Notes: generated from the sequence alone by a model not told the origin. Shown: positions 28,284 through 37,702, counted from the first letter of the stretch. The stretch: DNA of 64,000 bases from Clostridium sporogenes (GCF_001020205.1 NZ_CP011663.1:3782001-3846000), one strand, 5' to 3'. Numbers and translations: made by a program.

Positions 28284-31003
28284 ACACTATTATTAATAAA
28301 CATCTTTAATATATAGGCTCTTTCGCTATCTCCTATAGATATATTATAAGCTTTTTCTATGTTTATAAAATTTTTATCTACGACTTTAAATTCTTTTTCA
28401 TATTTAGCTATATATTCTCTTAAATTTTCAAAATTATTTTCTAATCCCCCATTTTTTATCTTATCTATCATAAAACTAATATGAAGTATCATTCCTATCT
28501 TCACATCATTAGGAATCTTTACATTTAAATCTTTCTCTATTCTTTCAATGGTTTCTGTTACAAGTTCAACTAAACTATCTGAATCCTTTAAATTTATATG
28601 ATCTTGTATGGAGTTCTTTATTTTGGGAAAATATCTTTCTTTATCAATTAACTTTTTTAATACATTTATTCCATCTCCACTTAAAATTTCTGATGCTGAT
28701 ATAAAAGGTATATCTTTTATAAAAATATTTATTGTTCCAACTATTGAAATGATTTTATAGTCTCGGCTAAGATTTTCTACATTAGTTAGGAACTTGCTTT
28801 TATCTAATATATTAAGAGGTATTACTTTTAATCTTGAATTTTCTTTTATTGAACTTAATATTATATCCTTTATTCTTTCTGCCCCACCATGACCAGTAAA
28901 GCATACTGTTATTATTAAAAATTTTTTCAAACCTTTGGGCTTATTTTTTTCTTCTACTATATCTTTAGATTTTACTTGAATTCCAAATTCACTTAGCTCT
29001 TTACAAGAATTATATATATAATCTAAACCTCTTCCTAGCAAAGATTTTCTACAAGCCTCTATTACTATTGGAGTACTCACCATATCTATAGTTTTTATTT
29101 TTACTCCTGTTTCTTCTGAAATCATAGATCCAAAGTTATTGAGTGAACCCATATCTACTAATAACAGAACACCTTTACCAACATCTAGTTCTTTAGTCTT
29201 AAGCTTTGCAATTTCGTACATGTCTTCTGCTTTCATACTTAAAGGCATATCTAAAGCCTTTGCACAATCTTCCCCTAATAACTCATTTGATACTTGAACC
29301 ATACTACTAGCTGTAGCCTTTCCATGCATTATTACAAGCACCCCTACCTTCTGGGTATTATTTACAATATTCTCATATTGATTTGAGGCTAAAAACATAG
29401 TCAAATATCCTATTTCGTCTAAGGGAGTTTCTATATTAAAACTGTTATCTATTATTTTCGCTATCTCTATTGCAACCATAAATTCATTTTCATATTGTGA
29501 TCTTATAAAATTTAATTTAGGATGATATATACTACGTCCTTGTCTTATTCTTTCAATACTTTGTTGTAGGTGTAATGCTAAACCAAAATAAACTTTTTCA
29601 TCAAATTCTCTATTTAATTTTTTTTGAGCTACATTTAAAATTTTATCTACAACAGTTACTATATTATTACCTACTACTTTTGTTATTTCTTCCTTTCTAA
29701 AATTCTGTGGTAAATCACTGATATATTTTTTAAAATGAGATTCTATATCTATATTCAATATATCATTTATATCCTTTTCATTTATTCCTTGATTTTTTAA
29801 TGTGACAAATTTTTTTTCAATTAAATCATAAAAATAACTGTTTTTATTACATTCTTCTGACTGATTTAAAAAATTATCTTCAATGTTATTATCATAATAA
29901 AATACCAATATATCCCGCTTCCCATTCAGTAAACTATTTACCTTTTCCCTATATTGTTTAATTTGCATAAATCCTCTTTTTACATTCTTAGGTAAATCAC
30001 TTTGTTTAATCAATATATACTTTAAATTTTTACTCTTGTAATCTAAAAATGCTTTTGCACAAGATAACTGTATGTCACTTTTTAACTGTCCTATATTATT
30101 TGGACAATCATATAGCAAAAATGATATTAAGGCATTTTTATCTATATAAATATTTTTTTCTAACCTTTTAGATTCCATAGTTATAAACTTTTGAATTAAA
30201 TAATAGCGTTCATTCATAGTACGGTCTTTTAAAACTGGAATATTTATTATCATAGGCACTCTTCTTGCAAATGTTTTCAAAAGATAGGATTGTGGATCTT
30301 CTGTAGTTGCAGCAATAATTTGTGCTTTAACTTTTATTAAATTTTCTGTATCCCCTAATTTTCTAAAACATCCCTTATCTATGTAAGTAAACAGTATTTC
30401 TTGACCTTGAGGAGATAGCCTATGGATTTCATCTAAAAACAAAATTCCTCCATCAGCTTTCTTCAATAATCCCTCTTTTTCATTTTCTGCTCCTGTATAA
30501 GCTCCTTTTTTAACTCCAAATATTTGTCCTACTACTAATTGAGGATTATCTGCATAATCTGCACAATTAAACCTTATAAATGGAGCCTCTTTTTTAATCA
30601 CTCCAGACTCTCTAGCAAAATGATACATAAGCTCTGCAAACATAGATTTACCTACCCCAGTTTCTCCCAATATAAGAGTATGGAGCCCATTAGGAGGATA
30701 AAGTATTGCAGCTTTTGCTTGCTGTATTGGTACATTAAGACTCAAATCTGATCCTATCATTCTATCTAAACTATTCATTTTATTAAATTTATTTTCATTA
30801 CTTTTCTGTCTTAAGGAACGATATAATACAGGTCTCCCCTGCATTTTTTCTATTTTTTCATCTTTAACTAACTGATTAAGGTATCTGCTCACATTAGCTC
30901 TATTCAAATGCATATGTTCACTTAAATAAGCAGCAGAAATACCTTCTCCCTTTTGTGACTCCATTTCAATTAAAGACTGGTAAATTTCATCAATTTTACT
31001 CAT
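28274..31003 (-). CDS. LevR-type sigma-54 transcriptional activator with PRDs
   Basis: A 909-aa regulator. The domains in order are an N-terminal winged helix (residues 1-70, SAAYLSEHMHLNRANVSRYL) and a sigma-54 AAA+ domain with Walker A GETGVGKS at about 107. The sigma-54 contact loop GAYTGAE is at about 165 and DEIHRLSP at about 185. PRD1 follows (about 440-540), then an EIIA-Man-like domain with VLVIMHGKATASSM (about 565) and a PRD2 (about 810-905). PTS-dependent phosphorylation of the PRDs is known for the family and couples activity to sugar supply. The ATG at 31003 follows GGGGGGAG. Both local sigma-54 promoters are likely targets. Confidence 0.92.
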   Translation of the reverse strand: MSKIDEIYQSLIEMESQKGEGISAAYLSEHMHLNRANVSRYLNQLVKDEKIEKMQGRPVLYRSLRQKSNENKFNKMNSLDRMIGSDLSLNVPIQQAKAAILYPPNGLHTLILGETGVGKSMFAELMYHFARESGVIKKEAPFIRFNCADYADNPQLVVGQIFGVKKGAYTGAENEKEGLLKKADGGILFLDEIHRLSPQGQEILFTYIDKGCFRKLGDTENLIKVKAQIIAATTEDPQSYLLKTFARRVPMIINIPVLKDRTMNERYYLIQKFITMESKRLEKNIYIDKNALISFLLYDCPNNIGQLKSDIQLSCAKAFLDYKSKNLKYILIKQSDLPKNVKRGFMQIKQYREKVNSLLNGKRDILVFYYDNNIEDNFLNQSEECNKNSYFYDLIEKKFVTLKNQGINEKDINDILNIDIESHFKKYISDLPQNFRKEEITKVVGNNIVTVVDKILNVAQKKLNREFDEKVYFGLALHLQQSIERIRQGRSIYHPKLNFIRSQYENEFMVAIEIAKIIDNSFNIETPLDEIGYLTMFLASNQYENIVNNTQKVGVLVIMHGKATASSMVQVSNELLGEDCAKALDMPLSMKAEDMYEIAKLKTKELDVGKGVLLLVDMGSLNNFGSMISEETGVKIKTIDMVSTPIVIEACRKSLLGRGLDYIYNSCKELSEFGIQVKSKDIVEEKNKPKGLKKFLIITVCFTGHGGAERIKDIILSSIKENSRLKVIPLNILDKSKFLTNVENLSRDYKIISIVGTINIFIKDIPFISASEILSGDGINVLKKLIDKERYFPKIKNSIQDHINLKDSDSLVELVTETIERIEKDLNVKIPNDVKIGMILHISFMIDKIKNGGLENNFENLREYIAKYEKEFKVVDKNFINIEKAYNISIGDSERAYILKMFINNSVSV

Positions 31004-31081
31004 TAGCTCCCCCCTAATTACCACTTTTATCTAATTATATTGTAACATATTAATTTTATGCAAAAATGGTAAATAATTAAA

Positions 31082-31105
31082 ACCGTATGCATTGCTGCAT
31101 ACGGT
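31082..31105 (-). terminator. Terminator after the EIIC gene
   Basis: Perfect 10-bp arms ACCGTATGCA / TGCATACGGT with a 4-base loop. The minus-strand transcript continues into UUUUAAUUAUUU. It separates the GH4-EIIC unit from the activator gene. Confidence 0.88.
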
Positions 31106-31126
31106 CTTTACTTTGAACAAATTTTT

Positions 31127-32416
31127 TTAAATTGAATGTGTTTCTTCTACTTCTACTATGTTTTTTTGATCTTTCTTTGTTGCCATATGGACAAATGGCA
31201 TATATATTATTATACTAACTGCCATACAAATAAGAGCTGTAATTCCACCCCTTATCGAATTTGTTGATATAATAGCTCCTAATATTGGTGGTGTTGTCCA
31301 GTGGGCCATTACTACAACTTTAGGAGCAAACCCTATAAAAGTCAACACATATGCGATTATGCCAGAAGCTAATGGTGCTAATATAAATGGTATGAAATAT
31401 ATTGGATTTAAGATTATTGGTAACCCAAATATAACGGGTTCATTTATATTAAACATTCCCGGTGCTATACTTAAATTTGCAATAGTCTTTTGGGTTTTAC
31501 TCCTTTTTCCAATTATAAATATTGCAATTAGTAAAGCTATAGTGGCTCCTGATCCTCCCATATTTACATAAGAATCTAAAAACTGGCTATTTACTATATG
31601 CTCAGGATTAACTCCATTTTTAAATGCTCTTACATTAGCCTCTGTTAGTGGTAATAATACTGCATTTATAATTGGTGCAAGTATATTTGAACCATGTAAA
31701 CCAAAGAACCATAAAAATTGCTGTACTAAAACTAAAACTAATAAACCACCCAAACTTCCCATTACACCTTGCAATGGTGCCTGTATTGCTAAAAATAATG
31801 ACTGATGTATATCTGCTACTCCTATCGCTGCAAAAATTTGCTTTACTGCTGCTGTAATAGCTAAAACTATAATTGATGGCAATAATGCTGCAAAGGATTT
31901 TGCTACTGCTGGTGGAACTCCCTCTGGCATTTTAATAATTAGTTTTGGATTTCCTACTAATTTAACAAAAATTTCTGTAGCTATTAATGCAACTATTAAT
32001 GCAACAAATAATCCTTGACCTCCTAAAAAATCCATTGGTAATGCCCCATCTTTTGTCGGTTTATATAAAATTAACAAAGCTGCTAGAGATACAATTCCCG
32101 CTGATAATCCATCTTTTTCATAGGATTTAGCTAAATGATATGATATAGTAAATACTATTAATAATGACATTATAGCGAAAGTACCATTCCAGACTCCACC
32201 ACCAAAATCTTTCCAATTAGCAGGTAATAACCAATTCATAAAATTTTGATATGGTTCCCATCCTAAATTATTAAATAATACTGCAAAAGCCCCTGCCATA
32301 ATAATTGGAGTAATTGAAGCAAAACCATCACGAATAGCAACTAAATGCCTTTGAGAACCTATTTTAGCTGCTATTGGAACAAAATGCTCTTCCATCCAAT
32401 CAAAGAACTTTTTCAT
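31127..32416 (-). CDS. PTS cellobiose/lactose-type EIIC permease
   Basis: Membrane permease (429 aa) of the Lac/Cel EIIC family with about ten hydrophobic segments. Family landmarks are HLVAIRDGFASITPIIMAG (about 24-43), FFGLHGSNILAP (about 239) and the NINEPVIFGLPIILNP block (about 322-338), which lines the sugar site. HWTTPPILGA follows. It receives phosphate through EIIB and EIIA encoded at 27346-28154. GGGGAGGG precedes the ATG. It lies 82 bases downstream of the GH4 gene and shares its sigma-54 promoter. A terminator follows. The transported sugar is not certain: a beta-glucoside or an amino sugar disaccharide. Confidence 0.94.
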   Translation of the reverse strand: MKKFFDWMEEHFVPIAAKIGSQRHLVAIRDGFASITPIIMAGAFAVLFNNLGWEPYQNFMNWLLPANWKDFGGGVWNGTFAIMSLLIVFTISYHLAKSYEKDGLSAGIVSLAALLILYKPTKDGALPMDFLGGQGLFVALIVALIATEIFVKLVGNPKLIIKMPEGVPPAVAKSFAALLPSIIVLAITAAVKQIFAAIGVADIHQSLFLAIQAPLQGVMGSLGGLLVLVLVQQFLWFFGLHGSNILAPIINAVLLPLTEANVRAFKNGVNPEHIVNSQFLDSYVNMGGSGATIALLIAIFIIGKRSKTQKTIANLSIAPGMFNINEPVIFGLPIILNPIYFIPFILAPLASGIIAYVLTFIGFAPKVVVMAHWTTPPILGAIISTNSIRGGITALICMAVSIIIYMPFVHMATKKDQKNIVEVEETHSI

Positions 32417-32498
32417 CTTTTAACCCTCCCCTTATTGTATATATATTTTTTATATATTTATAAGCAATTAATAATAATGATCTATTTTAAAATAATAA

Positions 32499-33836
32499 TT
32501 ATTTTAGATTTTCTTCTATAAATTCTTTAAACTTTGGCAAATGATCCTTATGTGCTACCATAAGTTCATCTACCAATACCTTAGCAAGTTTATCTGATTG
32601 AACTAAAGGATTTATAGTTAATGCTAATATTGCTTTATGATAATCACCAAAAACTGCCGCGTCTACTACTAATCTTTCAAAAGTTTTTATTTGTTGTATT
32701 AGTCCATTTATGGCTACTGGCAATTCCCCTACTGCTATTGGCCTAGGTCCATCTCTTGTTATCATACATGAGACTTCTACAGCAGATTCATTTGGAATGC
32801 CTACTATAGCTCCATTATTTCTTATATTTACTGGCTGAATATCTTTTTTATCATTATATATTGAACATATAAGCCTACAAGCTGCATCACTGTAATAAGC
32901 TCCTCCTCTTTTTTCTAATTCAGGAGGTTTAATATCTAAATTTTCATCTCTATAGAGTTTAAATAATTCTTCTTCTACTTTTTTAACAACTTCTGCTCTG
33001 GTTTCACCCTTAGAAAATTGTTCTAGTTCTTCTTTTAGCATATCTTTCGTTTGAAAATAATATTTGTGATATGGACATGGCATCATTCCTAAAGCTTTTA
33101 TAAAATCTTTATCCCATGTAAAATCCGATATATTTTTAACTATCTGCTCTATGTTTCCATCAGCTAATAAATTAATTAATTTATCTGTAACCCTTACTCC
33201 ATCCACGTACACTTCTTTTCCGAATACCATATGATTCAATCCTATAAAATCCATTCTTAGTCTTTTATGTTCAACATCTAAAACCTTTGCAACTGCTTTT
33301 TCCATACCTATTGGTACATTACATAGTCCTATAATCTTTTTATTTTTTCCGTATCTTAGTAGTGCTTCTGTAACCATACCTGCTGGATTAGTAAAATTTA
33401 TCATCCATGCATTAGGACACAATTTACTCATGTCCTTATCTATATCTAAAATTACAGGGATTGTCCTTAATGCCTTAAACATTCCGCCTGGCCCATTAGT
33501 CTCTTGACCTATAATGCCATGATTTAAAGGGATTTTTTCATCTTTTATTCTTGCATCTAAAAGCCCTACTCTTATTTGAGTTGTTACAAAGTCAGCATCT
33601 TTCAACGCTTCTTTTCTATCTAATGTTAAATGTATTTCCATTGGTACTCCTGCTTTTTTTATCATCCTTTTAGCCAAGTTTCCTACAATGCGTAATTTTT
33701 CTTTTCCTTCCTCTATATCTACTAACCATAATTCTCTAACTGGTAACTCATTATATCTTTTTATTAATCCTTCAACTAATTCAGGAGTATAACTTGATCC
33801 TCCACCTATAGTTACTATCTTTACGCCTTTCTGCAT
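32499..33836 (-). CDS. GH4 6-phospho-beta-glucosidase
   Basis: A 445-aa NAD- and Mn-dependent glycosidase of family GH4, which hydrolyses phosphorylated disaccharides delivered by a PTS. The Rossmann motif VTIGGGSSYTPELVEGL is at the N-terminus. INFTNPAGMVTEAL (about 145), GLCNVPIGMEK (about 170) and FIGLNHMVFG (about 197) carry the NAD and metal-binding residues. The ATG at 33836 has GGAGG 8 bases upstream; a GTG three codons earlier overlaps it. It is the first gene after the sigma-54 promoter at 33884-33899 and is followed by EIIC. Confidence 0.93.
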   Translation of the reverse strand: MQKGVKIVTIGGGSSYTPELVEGLIKRYNELPVRELWLVDIEEGKEKLRIVGNLAKRMIKKAGVPMEIHLTLDRKEALKDADFVTTQIRVGLLDARIKDEKIPLNHGIIGQETNGPGGMFKALRTIPVILDIDKDMSKLCPNAWMINFTNPAGMVTEALLRYGKNKKIIGLCNVPIGMEKAVAKVLDVEHKRLRMDFIGLNHMVFGKEVYVDGVRVTDKLINLLADGNIEQIVKNISDFTWDKDFIKALGMMPCPYHKYYFQTKDMLKEELEQFSKGETRAEVVKKVEEELFKLYRDENLDIKPPELEKRGGAYYSDAACRLICSIYNDKKDIQPVNIRNNGAIVGIPNESAVEVSCMITRDGPRPIAVGELPVAINGLIQQIKTFERLVVDAAVFGDYHKAILALTINPLVQSDKLAKVLVDELMVAHKDHLPKFKEFIEENLK

Positions 33837-33883
33837 AGAACACACCTCCTTAATTTTTTATTTGTATGTACACTATTATATAT

Positions 33884-33899
33884 AGCAAACATCATGCCA
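33884..33899 (-). promoter_or_regulatory. Sigma-54 (-24/-12) promoter of the GH4-EIIC unit
   Basis: On minus the sequence reads TGGCATGATGTTTGCT, with -24 GG and -12 GC in the same spacing as the promoter at 28205-28220. The expected transcript start is near 33873, and the GH4 start codon is at 33836. Confidence 0.88.
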
Positions 33900-33944
33900 A
33901 TATCTTTTTATTACCAAATCCACTTATTCATATACCATATAGGG

Positions 33945-33983
33945 TTACACACTCTAGTTATATACTGTGTAAATCAGTTACAC
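33945..33983. promoter_or_regulatory. GTGT/ACAC inverted repeats upstream of sigma-54 promoter
   Basis: TTACACA (33945-33951) and TGTGTAA (33966-33972) form one inverted pair, and GTGTAA-N5-TTACAC (33967-33983) forms a second. The second matches the layout of the palindrome at 28258-28283. The distance of about 50-85 bases upstream of the -24 element fits an enhancer for the LevR-type activator. Confidence 0.5.
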
Positions 33984-34117
33984 TCTTTTAATTTTTTAAC
34001 TTATTTTATATTTATTTACTTTTACATATATATAATATTTTTTTAGTAACACTAATAGGTATTAAAAAAATGTAAAAAATCATAGTTCTAAAGGAAATTC
34101 AAAGTATCTAAAAAGAA

Positions 34118-34163
34118 AAAATAGTAGACTAAACTATAATTTAATAGCCTAATCCACTATTTT
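34118..34163 (-). terminator. Probable terminator of the DUF4097 gene
   Basis: Outer arms AAAATAGT and ACTATTTT pair over a 30-base AT-rich interior with partial inner pairing. Location just past the stop codon supports the role, but the stem is weak. Confidence 0.45.
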
Positions 34164-34168
34164 AACAA

Positions 34169-35089
34169 TTACTTTTTCAATATCTTCATACTTCCTGATG
34201 AGGTCTTAATTGATACTTTATTATTTTTTCCTCCTACTTCACCCCTAATATTTCTTTTATCAGTATCCTCTGCCATTTTAATAGGAAAATCAGTTTGGAA
34301 TTTTCCACTAGAAGTTTCAGCTTCAATGAAAAACTCAGCAGTTTTTGGAAGCTCTAATATAACACTTCCTGATAATGTTTCTATATTTATGTTTTGATTT
34401 TCAAACTCCTTGTAGTCTACCATAACTTTTCCCGATTTCCCTTTTAAATCAAAGTTTCCACTACTATTTTTCAAGATAATACTACCTGAAGAATTCTGAA
34501 TTCTAGCCTTTTTAGTGGTACACCACTCCATGTTAATAGCTGCTGATAAACTTTTTATTTCTAATTCTTTTGCATCTATTTTCTTTATATTAATGTTTCC
34601 TGAATAGGTGTTCATTGAAATATTATTAGCACTTATTTTTTCAGTTTCTAACTTTCCTGAACGATTACTATATATAAAGCTTGCTAAATCAAAAGAGTCC
34701 ATCTTTACATCACCTGACAATAAATTAATAGAAAGATTTTCCCCATATTTCTCAGGAATATATATATCCAAAAACATATCTTCAGGTATTGGACCTTCAT
34801 GCTGTCGCTTTCCGGCCACAGCAATTACCTTATTATTAATTTCAGATGCAAGTTTTATGTTCTGCATAGATTTACCATAGTAATGAAACTTCACTTCGTT
34901 GCTTTCTTCAGTTCGTATGATATGAACAGCCTCACTTGTCATATTTACCTGTATTTCATTAATCTCATCCATGTCAAAATGTTTGTCTTCATTGATTTCT
35001 TTGAACAAAAATAATGACCCTATTTCTAAGATACTCATAATTACTATCACTCCAATAACAATTATTTTCATGTTAAATTCATTTTTCAT
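34169..35089 (-). CDS. DUF4097 family membrane-anchored beta-repeat protein
   Basis: A 306-aa protein with one N-terminal transmembrane segment (about 7-28). A long beta-strand repeat region follows in which serine/glycine turns recur (LLSGDVKM, TYSGNINI, SSGSIIL, LSGSVIL, TSSGSMKI), the pattern of DUF4097 adhesin-like/bactofilin-like repeats. It is probably exposed outside the membrane. Such proteins often accompany envelope-stress regulators in Firmicutes. A GGAG ribosome binding site is present. The promoter region upstream contains a copy of the TetR operator palindrome (35400-35423), suggesting control by the neighbouring TetR protein. Confidence 0.8.
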   Translation of the reverse strand: MKNEFNMKIIVIGVIVIMSILEIGSLFLFKEINEDKHFDMDEINEIQVNMTSEAVHIIRTEESNEVKFHYYGKSMQNIKLASEINNKVIAVAGKRQHEGPIPEDMFLDIYIPEKYGENLSINLLSGDVKMDSFDLASFIYSNRSGKLETEKISANNISMNTYSGNINIKKIDAKELEIKSLSAAINMEWCTTKKARIQNSSGSIILKNSSGNFDLKGKSGKVMVDYKEFENQNINIETLSGSVILELPKTAEFFIEAETSSGKFQTDFPIKMAEDTDKRNIRGEVGGKNNKVSIKTSSGSMKILKK

Positions 35090-35457
35090 TTTTCCTTCTC
35101 CAGTAATTAAAATTTTCTTTTACAATTATACACTCAAAAGATCTTAGCAAATATGCGAGCACTTTCCAAATCTTTCTCATTAGGATGCCCCTTTTTTCCT
35201 CCAATATATTACAATTTACTTTTGTAGTTTAAATTGAATCCTAGTGGGCTGTATTCACCAAAACAATTAAATTTTCCAATAACTTTACAGCCTTTTTCAA
35301 AAAATTTCTCCTTAATTAAATACTTATATCATTCTCTTTTTCCAATCTATTAAAAATTTTCTTTGCCTCAGAAATTACCATTGAGAGTATCTTTTGCGCG
35401 AATGAATATTTTTAAATTCATTCATATAGATGTAAAAAAAAACGTCCTGCATTTATT
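35090..35457. other. Intergenic region between DUF4097 gene and tetR
   Basis: About 370 bases without a gene. Its right end carries a palindrome matching the tetR operator (35400-35423). The rest shows no ORF and no strong hairpin. Confidence 0.55.
35400..35423. promoter_or_regulatory. Second TetR-type operator (GAATGAAT-N8-ATTCATTC)
   Basis: GAATGAAT (35400-35407) and ATTCATTC (35416-35423) are perfect inverted repeats. They use the same half-sites as the palindrome in front of the tetR gene at 36056-36094. It lies 311 bases upstream of the DUF4097 gene, immediately 3' of the tetR coding region. Confidence 0.6.
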
Positions 35458-36042
35458 CTATTTAGGCCAATCAGTCAGACCTTTCATTATGAACTCTGCT
35501 AAATAATCTATAATCTGAGGAAAATATTGAATACCAATCTGTTCCTTATGAATATCAATATAAGGTATAGAATTAAAAATGGCAAGTATAAGCTTATCAT
35601 CCAAATCATCTCTTATTTTTCTTTCAGCCTTCCATTTCTTAATTAATTCTATTGTACCTTTATTCATGAATTCATAAATGCTCTCTATTCCCGCCGCTTC
35701 ATAAAATTCCTTCTCCAGTTTGCTGAAAAAATCTTTATTATACCATTCCTTCAATATGGGATTGGAGTTTGTACCATTTAGGTTTAATGCAATTGCTTCT
35801 TTAACTACTTTTATAGGATCATCATCTAAATCAATAGATTCCATAATATTCTTTTTAAGTTTTTCGTTTTCTTTTATAAAAATTTCTATGAAGAGCTTCT
35901 CTTTGGAAGAGTAGTAATTATAAAAAGTACCTACCCCCATTCCAGCCATTTTTGTTATGTCAGAAATATTAGTGTCTTTGAATCCTTTGGAACAGAATAG
36001 CTCTCTCCCAGAATTAAAGATCTCCGCTTTTTTATCTCTCAA
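35458..36042 (-). CDS. TetR/AcrR family transcriptional regulator
   Basis: A 194-aa repressor-type protein. The N-terminal helix-turn-helix (about 22-45, TNISDITKMAGMGVGTFYNYYSSKEKLF) is canonical for TetR; the remainder is the ligand-binding helical domain. It starts at a TTG (36042) with GGAGG 8 bases upstream. A 17-bp-arm palindrome lies directly upstream and a related one downstream of the gene. Autorepression and control of the DUF4097 gene are therefore likely; this is inferred from the operator copies. Confidence 0.92.
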   Translation of the reverse strand: MRDKKAEIFNSGRELFCSKGFKDTNISDITKMAGMGVGTFYNYYSSKEKLFIEIFIKENEKLKKNIMESIDLDDDPIKVVKEAIALNLNGTNSNPILKEWYNKDFFSKLEKEFYEAAGIESIYEFMNKGTIELIKKWKAERKIRDDLDDKLILAIFNSIPYIDIHKEQIGIQYFPQIIDYLAEFIMKGLTDWPK

Positions 36043-36055
36043 TTAACTAACCTCC

Positions 36056-36094
36056 ATAATATGAATGAATATTTTTTATATTCATTCATATTAT
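36056..36094. promoter_or_regulatory. TetR operator palindrome at its own promoter
   Basis: Perfect 17-bp arms (36056-36072 and 36078-36094, core ATGAATGAATAT) flank a 5-base T spacer. The site starts 14 bases before the tetR start codon, covering the expected promoter and touching the ribosome binding site region. Confidence 0.8.
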
Positions 36095-36203
36095 GACACA
36101 ACAATATTGCTCTGTCAATAAACTTCTAAAAAATTAATTTATAGAATACTAATAATTTAAAATCAACTCTGCTAACTTCTAATAGCATTAATATAATAAA
36201 AAT

Positions 36204-36253
36204 AAAACGTACTTAACTGAGATTATAATCATAATCTCAGTTAAGTACGTTTT
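36204..36253. terminator. Bidirectional terminator 3' of the DUF3784 gene
   Basis: Perfect 23-bp arms (36204-36226 and 36231-36253) with a 4-base AATC loop. Both ends carry A/T runs (AAAACG...CGTTTT). Its right end overlaps the stop codon of the gene at 36252-36548. Confidence 0.92.
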
Positions 36254-36548
36254 ATTTATTTCTACAACTTGTATTTGAATAAATAATGCTTACAATAACA
36301 TTTACAACTACAAAGACAGTATACCCTATAACAAACTGTTTATTGTTTACAATAGCCAAAAGTCCAGTTGCTATTGCAATCAATAGTAACATAATTCCTA
36401 TCGTTCTACACAATTTCTTCTCATTGTACTTTCCTTTTTCTTCTTCATTTGCTGTATTGTATCCTGAAATTAACCAACTTCCTTTTCCTAATAATAGTGA
36501 AATGGACATAATACCAAAAATAACGGATAGTATCAAGAGTATTATCAT
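36252..36548 (-). CDS. DUF3784 family membrane protein
   Basis: A 98-aa protein with three hydrophobic segments (about 1-20, 50-68 and 72-92). The loop GKGSWLISGYNTANEEEKGKY is characteristic of DUF3784. It is an integral membrane protein of unknown function. AAGGAGG precedes the ATG. It is a single gene ending in a strong terminator. Confidence 0.8.
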   Translation of the reverse strand: MIILLILSVIFGIMSISLLLGKGSWLISGYNTANEEEKGKYNEKKLCRTIGIMLLLIAIATGLLAIVNNKQFVIGYTVFVVVNVIVSIIYSNTSCRNK

Positions 36549-36673
36549 ATATTGTTCCTCCTTAGTTAATCCAAAGTTCTGCTAAGTTATATGAACATTG
36601 ATTTCTCTCAACTTATTGAAATATAATAGTTTCACCACAAAATCATTACATCCCAGTAAGGAAAGAGAAATCA

Positions 36674-37702
36674 ATGAACAAAGCTAATAAAAAAATTACA
36701 TGTCCTAAATGTCACAGTCACAAACTTTATAAGTTTGGAAAAGATAAACAAGGCAATCAAAAATATCAGTGCAAAGAGTGCAGAAGATAATTCGGGCCTA
36801 CGGCATAAAAGCGTCAGCTTATCGGTTATCCTCGTTGTCCTTTATGTGGCAAAGGAACGTTTATTCATCACAATTACTCAAATTACATTAATTATCGTTG
36901 TAACAATAAAAAGTGTAATCATAGTTTCTTTATAGCAAAGCCTACGACCATACTACCTTCAAATAATACCAAAATAGATGGCAAATTAGATTTTAAGGGT
37001 ATGAGGTTCCCAATCCATATTATTTTAATGGCATTAGACCTTTATTTTCTAAATGAAAGTTCTACAAGAAGGATTTCTCAGTATTTATTTAGATTGTTTA
37101 ATGTAAAAGTATCTCATGTAACTATTGCAAATTGGACTAAAAAGTTTGCTACATACTTTAGATTAAAATCCGATAAGTTACTAAAAGATGTTGATTTATC
37201 GGATTCTGACGAATGGCACGCAGATGAAACTGTTATATTTATAAATGGGAAACGTCATTATCTATGGCTTGTTATTAACTCTGAAAGTAGAGTAATTATT
37301 TCTTATCATCTATCACCATATAGATATGCAAAACAAGCTTTTAGTTTATTCAATGATGCTAAGAAATTTGGTTCTCCTAGAGCTATAGTTACTGACAGAC
37401 TTCCCTCTTATAATGTACCAATAAAATCAACATTTAAAGATACTGTGCACATAAAAGTTCAATCATTTAGAGATGATATCTCTAATAATATTATTGAATC
37501 CTTAACAAAACATTTAAATCCTATTATAAAGGTTTAAGAGGCTTTAACTCCTTTGATAGTGCTAACAAAAACTAATATCTATGTTTATATTTCATTATAA
37601 CTTTCTACGTCCACACTACTCACTACGTGATTTATCACCTGTTGAAGTAATAGGAGTTACTTATTCAACTAAAGCCAAGAATAATTGGTTATTAGCTGCC
37701 TA
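36674..37702 (+). pseudogene. Decayed IS6/IS240-like DDE transposase
   Basis: The reading frame opens with an N-terminal zinc ribbon (CPKCHSHKLYKFGK...CKECRR). It is cut by TAA at 36788 and again at 36806, then continues in the same frame through a second zinc-binding stretch (CPLCGKG, CNNKKC) and the catalytic region WHADETVIF (first Asp) and VTDRLPSY (second Asp). Near 37500 a frameshift moves the homology (NKTFKSYYKGLRGFNSFDSANK), and a further shift gives FHYNFLRPHYSLRDLSPVEVIG before the final stop at about 37702. With two nonsense codons and at least two frameshifts it cannot make transposase. I could not find clear terminal inverted repeats. Confidence 0.85.

Noticed and set aside
37001..37537. 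Intact 178-aa transposase gene
   Set aside because: The frame is only the middle of a longer transposase with nonsense codons upstream and a frameshift downstream, so it is listed as a pseudogene.
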